This document shows positions 6,879 through 9,742 of a stretch of 9,742 bases of DNA, piece by piece. The notes beneath the pieces are model-generated. The model was not told where the DNA came from, searched no databases, and saw only the letters and a list, made by a program, of their open reading frames with translations. Position 1 is the first letter of the stretch. The number at the start of each line of letters is the position of its first letter. The stretch comes from Chloroflexota bacterium (GTDB taxonomy: Bacteria; Chloroflexota; Anaerolineae; UBA1429): contig JAAZBQ010000104.1 in the NCBI GenBank assembly GCA_012513725.1, positions 1-9,742 on the forward strand. Reading direction: 5' to 3'. Made by a program: the position numbers and the translations under genes.

Positions 6879-6936
6879 GGGAGACTCCTTTTTCGCGATG
6901 CCTATGGCGAGGAGAGGCACGATCCGTGTTGGCCGG

Positions 6937-6956
6937 CCGCCGGTCGGGGCCGGCGG
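6937..6956 (-). other. GC-rich inverted repeat upstream of the S9 peptidase
   Basis: Positions 6937-6943 pair with 6950-6956 (7 bp, CCGCCGG with CCGGCGG) around a 6-nt loop. It lies in the 150-bp gap between the 103-residue gene and the S9 peptidase. It could terminate the former or fold in the leader of the latter. No U-tract follows, and I found no convincing promoter in this gap. Confidence 0.3.
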
Positions 6957-7028
6957 GGGACGCAAACGTCGCTCGGCGCCGATATCCCGAGGCGTGCGCC
7001 GGTGGGATACAGGGCGTGGGCGGGAACG

Positions 7029-7340
7029 CTACCAGCCGGCGCCCTGCTTTTCGAACAGCGCCAGGAGCCGGGTGACGAGGTGGTCGATGTCGCGGCGCTG
7101 CACGCCCTCCTCCTGCAGCACCGCGATGGCCCGCGTTTGCAGGTGGTTGATCTGCCGCACGTGAGCCACAAAGGTGGCGTCGTCGGTGCACAGGATGTCC
7201 CGATCGCAGAGGCTGACGAGGTGGGTCATCCTGTAGAGCGCTTCGCGCAGGATCACCGCCACCTCTCGCATGCACTCCTTGGAGAGGTCATACCTCTCTA
7301 CGATGCGGCGTACGGATTGGACAGCGTCGGTCTCCATCAT
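7029..7340 (-). CDS. Small helical protein of unknown function (103 aa)
   Basis: I do not recognise this protein. From ATG 7340 it is 103 residues, charged and almost entirely predicted helical (SVRRIVERYDLSKECMREVAVILREALYRM, then TFVAHVRQINHLQTRAIAVLQEEG and DIDHLVTRLLALFEKQG). It has three cysteines but no metal-binding spacing, no signal peptide and no membrane helix. Heptad-like spacing suggests a small helical bundle or dimer. The start is uncertain: tandem ATG codons at 7340 and 7337 lack a good ribosome binding site, while AAGGAG sits only 3 nt before an internal ATG (residue 24). The open frame extends to 7511, but its N-terminal part is Pro/Arg-rich and covers the predicted promoter at 7440-7467, so the short form is preferred. 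It appears to be a single-gene unit, 150 bp ahead of the peptidase gene. Confidence 0.65.
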   Translation of the reverse strand: MMETDAVQSVRRIVERYDLSKECMREVAVILREALYRMTHLVSLCDRDILCTDDATFVAHVRQINHLQTRAIAVLQEEGVQRRDIDHLVTRLLALFEKQGAGW

Positions 7341-7392
7341 CACCAGACGGGCTCGGTATGCGGGCGGGCAGTGCGGCACGCCCTGTGGGCTT

Positions 7393-7404
7393 GGAAACGG
7401 TTCC
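7393..7404. promoter_or_regulatory. LacI-family-operator-like imperfect palindrome
   Basis: GGAAACGGTTCC is a 12-bp palindrome with one mismatched pair and a central CG, the general form of LacI/GalR-family operators. It lies about 30-40 bp downstream of the predicted transcription start of the 103-residue gene, a position where a bound repressor could block elongation. No regulator gene is in the window, so this rests on pattern alone. Confidence 0.25.
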
Positions 7405-7439
7405 CATCGGGCGGGTGTGACCCCACCCAACACCCCTTT

Positions 7440-7467
7440 ATTATGGGAAGATCGCCAGTTCTGGCAA
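7440..7467 (-). promoter_or_regulatory. Predicted sigma70-type promoter for the 103-residue gene
   Basis: On the minus strand, TTGCCA (7467-7462) and CATAAT (7445-7440) are spaced 16 nt apart, each matching the consensus at 5/6. It falls in one of the few AT-richer patches of the window. Transcription would start near 7433, giving a leader of about 90 nt before ATG 7340. Confidence 0.55.
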
Positions 7468-7627
7468 GCCGCAACACCTGTTCTGATGGAGCGCGACGGG
7501 GGGCGCCGCAATCCGGCACGCGGTACCGAACGAGGGCACCACGGCCGGGATCGCGGGCGAGAGCCCGCCGCTATGTCAGCGTCGGCGGATCGCCCTGCTC
7601 GTGGCTCTGGTGACCGTGGCGGGAGGA

Positions 7628-7658
7628 GGGCTCTGGAGGCCGACCGCCTCCAGAGCCC
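7628..7658 (-). terminator. Perfect 13-bp hairpin after the UxuA-like gene
   Basis: Positions 7628-7640 pair without mismatch with 7646-7658 around a 5-nt loop. The stem begins 16 nt past the TIM-barrel stop codon (7675). The minus strand continues TCCTCCC, not a U-run, so it resembles the GC-rich, U-poor terminators common in high-GC bacteria. Confidence 0.6.
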
Positions 7659-7674
7659 AGCACCGCTGGACCGT

Positions 7675-8661
7675 TCAGGCGAGTTCGTCCATGGCGCGCT
7701 CGATGAGGGCGCGCATATAGCCGATGGCGTACGCCGTGCCGCCGCCCGCGGCGTATGGGCCGGAAAAGTGGGGCGTGTGGTCGAGGATGGCGGTCCCCGG
7801 GTAGCCGGTCTCCACCAGCGTCCGCATCACCGGGTACATGTCCATGTAGCCGTTGTCGAGGAACGTCTCGGTGAACTCGGGGAGGGGCGAACTGACGTTG
7901 CGGAAATGGAACACCAGGATGCGGTCGTCGGCGACGAACTCGCGGATCCCTGCCAGGAGGTCGCCGAACGCGTCGCCCCCCTCGAGCCAGCAGCCGGCGC
8001 AGAACTCCATGCCCAGGGCGGGGCTACCGGCCACCTGGAACGCCCGGCGGTAGGCCTCGGCGGAGCGAATCAGGCAGGGGATGCCCCCCAAAGAGTCGGT
8101 CGGCGGATCGTTGGGGTGCAGCGCCAGGCGCACGCCGGCGCCCTCGGCGACGGGAATCAGGCGCTCCATGAGGTAGGAGAAGTTCTCCCACAGCTCCTCT
8201 TCGCTGTAGGCGCGGCCGTGGGTGTAGGGCCGGCGGCGCATCTCGGCAAGGTCGACGTGCCGGGCCCGGGCGCCGCCGCGGGTGGTGCGGGGCTCCGAAC
8301 TCCACACCTGGTCGGGTTCCCAGGTAAAGGTAGTCACGTGGATCCCCGCCGCGCCCAGGGCGTCGACAAAGGCGCAGAAATCCGCGATCATCTCGTCGCG
8401 GCCGGGCAGGCCCAGGTGGATCTTGTCCGACTTGCCCACCGTCATGTTGCCGACGTTGTACAGGCAGATCCCGGCGTCCTCCACCTTGTGCCGCAGCTCG
8501 CGCAAAAAGGATACATCGCGCTGGTCGTCGCGCACCCAGACATAGACACAGTCGACGCCCAACTGGGCGGCAAAGGCCAACTCGTCGGGCGTGGCGTCCG
8601 GCGTGATGTGCATGGAGAGCTTGAGCGGCGGGCGGTAGTCTTTCTTGCTGGTGGGGTTCAT
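7675..8661 (-). CDS. UxuA-like TIM-barrel protein (mannonate dehydratase family)
   Basis: 328-residue protein of the xylose-isomerase-like TIM-barrel group, closest by motif to mannonate dehydratase, which converts D-mannonate to 2-keto-3-deoxygluconate in hexuronate breakdown. Visible family motifs are LALHPNDPP (179-187), the IPCLIRS segment (194-200), EFCAGCW (219-225), HFRNV (252-256), FTETFLDNGYMDM (263-275) and DHTPH (294-298). His182, Cys221, His252 and Asp294 are good candidates for the metal ligands. It differs from classical UxuA in length (about 390 residues is usual) and in HPND where HPDD is usual, so specificity may differ. The start is ATG 8661 behind a GGGAGAGGG-type site. It lies 42 bp after the nitroreductase stop, probably in the same transcript, and ends at the hairpin 7628-7658. 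No other hexuronate gene is present. Confidence 0.8.
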   Translation of the reverse strand: MNPTSKKDYRPPLKLSMHITPDATPDELAFAAQLGVDCVYVWVRDDQRDVSFLRELRHKVEDAGICLYNVGNMTVGKSDKIHLGLPGRDEMIADFCAFVDALGAAGIHVTTFTWEPDQVWSSEPRTTRGGARARHVDLAEMRRRPYTHGRAYSEEELWENFSYLMERLIPVAEGAGVRLALHPNDPPTDSLGGIPCLIRSAEAYRRAFQVAGSPALGMEFCAGCWLEGGDAFGDLLAGIREFVADDRILVFHFRNVSSPLPEFTETFLDNGYMDMYPVMRTLVETGYPGTAILDHTPHFSGPYAAGGGTAYAIGYMRALIERAMDELA

Positions 8662-8703
8662 CCCTCTCCCTCTATTGGTGGCAGTAGGCGGAACGTCCGG
8701 CCG

Positions 8704-9246
8704 TCAGGGCAGGCGCTTGTTGCCCCAGCGCCCGTCGTGGATCAGGGTGACGTCAAAGCGCTCCTCACGGGTGTATGGCGCCCGCTCTTCGGCGGGGTGC
8801 CCGACGGCGACGACGGTCGCCACGCGGATGTCGTCCGGCACGCCGATCCTCCGGCGCAGGAGCGCCTCGACCGGCTGCCACCAGGCGCTCTCGGGCCAGC
8901 CCACCCAGGCCGCTCCAAGGTCCCGATCGGCGGCCGCGAGGAGCAGGTTCTCGGTGGCCGCGCTGATGTCCATCATCCAGGTGGGCGATGCGGCGGGGTC
9001 GGCGCAGACCACGATCAAGGCCGGCGCCTCGGCCAGATAGTTGCGCACCCCCAGGGCATCGGCCATCTCCTGCTGCAGGGCCTGGTCACGCAGAACGATA
9101 AAGCGCCACGGCCGCCGGTCCATCCGGCTGGGGGCGTACATGGCGGCCTCGAGCAACGCGTCGATATCCTCGTCGCTAACCGGCTCCGGCGTGTAGCGAC
9201 GGATGGTGCGGCGTGCGCGCAGTACGTCGAACAGGTTCGCGGTCAT
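8704..9246 (-). CDS. Nitroreductase family FMN-dependent oxidoreductase
   Basis: 180-residue cytoplasmic flavoprotein of the nitroreductase superfamily; members reduce nitro groups, quinones or flavins with NAD(P)H, and the true substrate is unknown. Family features are the N-terminal RRTIRRY phosphate-binding segment (12-18), AAMYAPSRMDRRPWRFIVLRD (34-54), the ISAATENLLLAAADRDLGAAWVG helix and turn (94-116) and VVAVGHPAEE near the C-terminus (145-154). The usual FMN-contact segment APSxxNxQPW reads APSRMDRRPW here, replacing Asn with Asp and Gln with Arg. The start is ATG 9246 with AGGAGG 5 nt upstream; the in-frame ATG at 9324 would add 26 Pro/Arg-rich residues ahead of that site. It leads a probable two-gene unit with the UxuA-like gene. 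Confidence 0.92.
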   Translation of the reverse strand: MTANLFDVLRARRTIRRYTPEPVSDEDIDALLEAAMYAPSRMDRRPWRFIVLRDQALQQEMADALGVRNYLAEAPALIVVCADPAASPTWMMDISAATENLLLAAADRDLGAAWVGWPESAWWQPVEALLRRRIGVPDDIRVATVVAVGHPAEERAPYTREERFDVTLIHDGRWGNKRLP

Positions 9247-9324
9247 GGCGTCCTCCTGCTGCGCCACATCAGGGCGCATGCGGGCCGGCGGCGGGCGCCG
9301 CGGGCCCTGGGCGGCAACCGGCAT

Positions 9325-9353
9325 ACGTTAGCCGACGGGTGACAAAGGGTCAA
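9325..9353 (-). promoter_or_regulatory. Possible promoter for the nitroreductase / UxuA-like unit
   Basis: TTGACC (9353-9348, 5/6 match) and TAACGT (9330-9325, 3/6 match) are separated by 17 nt on the minus strand. The site lies directly after the hairpin 9356-9399 and about 80 nt ahead of the nitroreductase start. The -35 is good and the -10 weak. Confidence 0.35.
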
Positions 9354-9355
9354 GG

Positions 9356-9399
9356 CGCCAGCGGAGGGACGGGCGATCCCGCCCGTCCCTCCGCTGGCG
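9356..9399 (-). terminator. Perfect 20-bp hairpin after the LmeA-like gene
   Basis: Positions 9356-9375 pair base for base with 9380-9399 around a 4-nt loop (ATCC on the plus strand), starting 8 nt after the TAA at 9408-9410. The minus strand continues CCTTGACCCTTTG, with no true U-run. Position and stability suggest a terminator or a 3'-end-protecting structure. Confidence 0.7.
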
Positions 9400-9407
9400 T
9401 GGCGGCG

Positions 9408-9742
9408 TTACTCCGCCTGGCCCTCGATGGTCAGGATTCCCGGCTCTACCGTGGCGCTCTCGATCTCGACTCCCTCCAGGGCGGCAATGGGCACCGGAAT
9501 GCCGTCCTCGCCCGAGTACTCGCGGATCGTCGAGTCGATCATCGGCTGGGCGATGAGCCGCGTGAAAAAGTCGGTCGATTCGCCGAGCAGCACCTCGTCC
9601 ACGGCGAGGTACAGTTCGCCATCCACCACGTTCGGCGAGCCGCGCAGGATGACGTCCAGCGACAGGCGCGGGTTCTCGACGTCGACGTCCATGCGGGCGA
9701 CGATGGCGCCCTCCTCGAGGGTGACGGCGGGATCGCCGATGG
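9408..9742 (-). CDS. LmeA/DUF2993-like extracytoplasmic protein, 5' end outside window
   Basis: The frame is open from the right window edge to TAA at 9408-9410, giving at least 110 residues. The ATG at 9692 is internal, since 16 plausible residues precede it (ending VTLEEGAIVAR) and no ribosome binding site sits before it. The visible part alternates beta-strand-like pieces: MDVDVENPRLSLDVILRGSP, VVDGELYLAVDEVLLG, a short helical FFTRLIAQPMIDSTIREY, and a closing VEIESATVEPGILTIEGQAE. This order resembles the C-terminal part of LmeA/DUF2993 proteins, which are envelope lipid-binding proteins known from actinobacteria. The match is by pattern only, and any signal peptide or lipobox would lie outside the window. 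It forms the end of a transcription unit closed by the hairpin at 9356-9399. Confidence 0.6.
   Translation of the reverse strand, partial: IGDPAVTLEEGAIVARMDVDVENPRLSLDVILRGSPNVVDGELYLAVDEVLLGESTDFFTRLIAQPMIDSTIREYSGEDGIPVPIAALEGVEIESATVEPGILTIEGQAE

Larger units (their letters stand above)
7341..7674. other. 334-bp stretch without a supported gene
   Basis: From left to right it holds the leader of the 103-residue gene with a LacI-operator-like palindrome (7393-7404), a sigma70-type promoter (7440-7467), an unassigned segment (about 7490-7627), and the hairpin at 7628-7658 downstream of the TIM-barrel gene. The plus strand of the unassigned segment encodes a signal-peptide-like string without a start codon, reported under findings. 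Confidence 0.6.

Noticed and set aside
7270..9342. Very long plus-strand open frame opposite the UxuA-like and nitroreductase genes
   Set aside because: Its translation is Gly/Ala/Arg/His-rich with no recognisable motif, and it lies antisense to two clear genes. Long antisense frames are expected in GC-rich coding DNA.
1..9742. CRISPR arrays, tRNA or rRNA genes, insertion sequences, prophage or defence genes
   Set aside because: I looked for repeated spacers, cloverleaf-like segments, transposase motifs and terminal inverted repeats and saw none; all substantial frames are accounted for by the listed chromosomal-type genes.

Overview
The window is strongly GC-rich, and every gene I can support lies on the minus strand, so transcription runs from high to low coordinates. 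Most starts have clear AGGAGG-type ribosome binding sites. GC content and gene repertoire (UxuA-like TIM barrel, S9 peptidase, ABC-F protein, DinB-like protein, Hsp20) suggest a Chloroflexota bacterium, perhaps Thermomicrobia/Sphaerobacter-like. This taxonomic guess comes from general resemblance only; no marker gene is present.

Layout in transcription order: (a) the 3' part of an extracytoplasmic LmeA/DUF2993-like protein enters from the right edge and ends in a perfect 20-bp hairpin. (b) A promoter then leads into a nitroreductase and, 42 bp on, a UxuA-like (mannonate dehydratase family) TIM-barrel protein, closed by a perfect 13-bp hairpin. (c) A 334-bp gene-free stretch holds a good promoter and a LacI-operator-like palindrome ahead of a small helical protein of unknown function. 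(d) A tight run follows: S9 prolyl-oligopeptidase-type peptidase, DinB-like protein, ABC-F ATPase, ending in another strong hairpin. (e) A promoter overlapping that hairpin leads into an AI-2E-family membrane protein, then Hsp20, then a rhodanese-domain protein that leaves the window at the left edge.

The most notable observation is in the rhodanese gene. Its frame is interrupted by a single TGA exactly where the catalytic cysteine codon should be. The same frame then continues with typical rhodanese sequence to the window edge. A hairpin with an apical loop starting 26 nt downstream of the TGA meets the usual description of a bacterial SECIS element. This is therefore a candidate selenocysteine-containing rhodanese. 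Sequencing error or a fresh nonsense mutation are the alternatives, and the window contains no selenocysteine machinery that would decide it.

A second oddity is the ABC-F gene. It has a perfect Shine-Dalgarno sequence 8 nt before an ATC codon, at exactly the position where the family normally starts, and no ATG there. The rest looks like ordinary housekeeping and stress metabolism: proteostasis and sulfur/redox stress (Hsp20, rhodanese), translation (ABC-F), peptide turnover (S9), and flavin- and sugar-acid-type enzymes.
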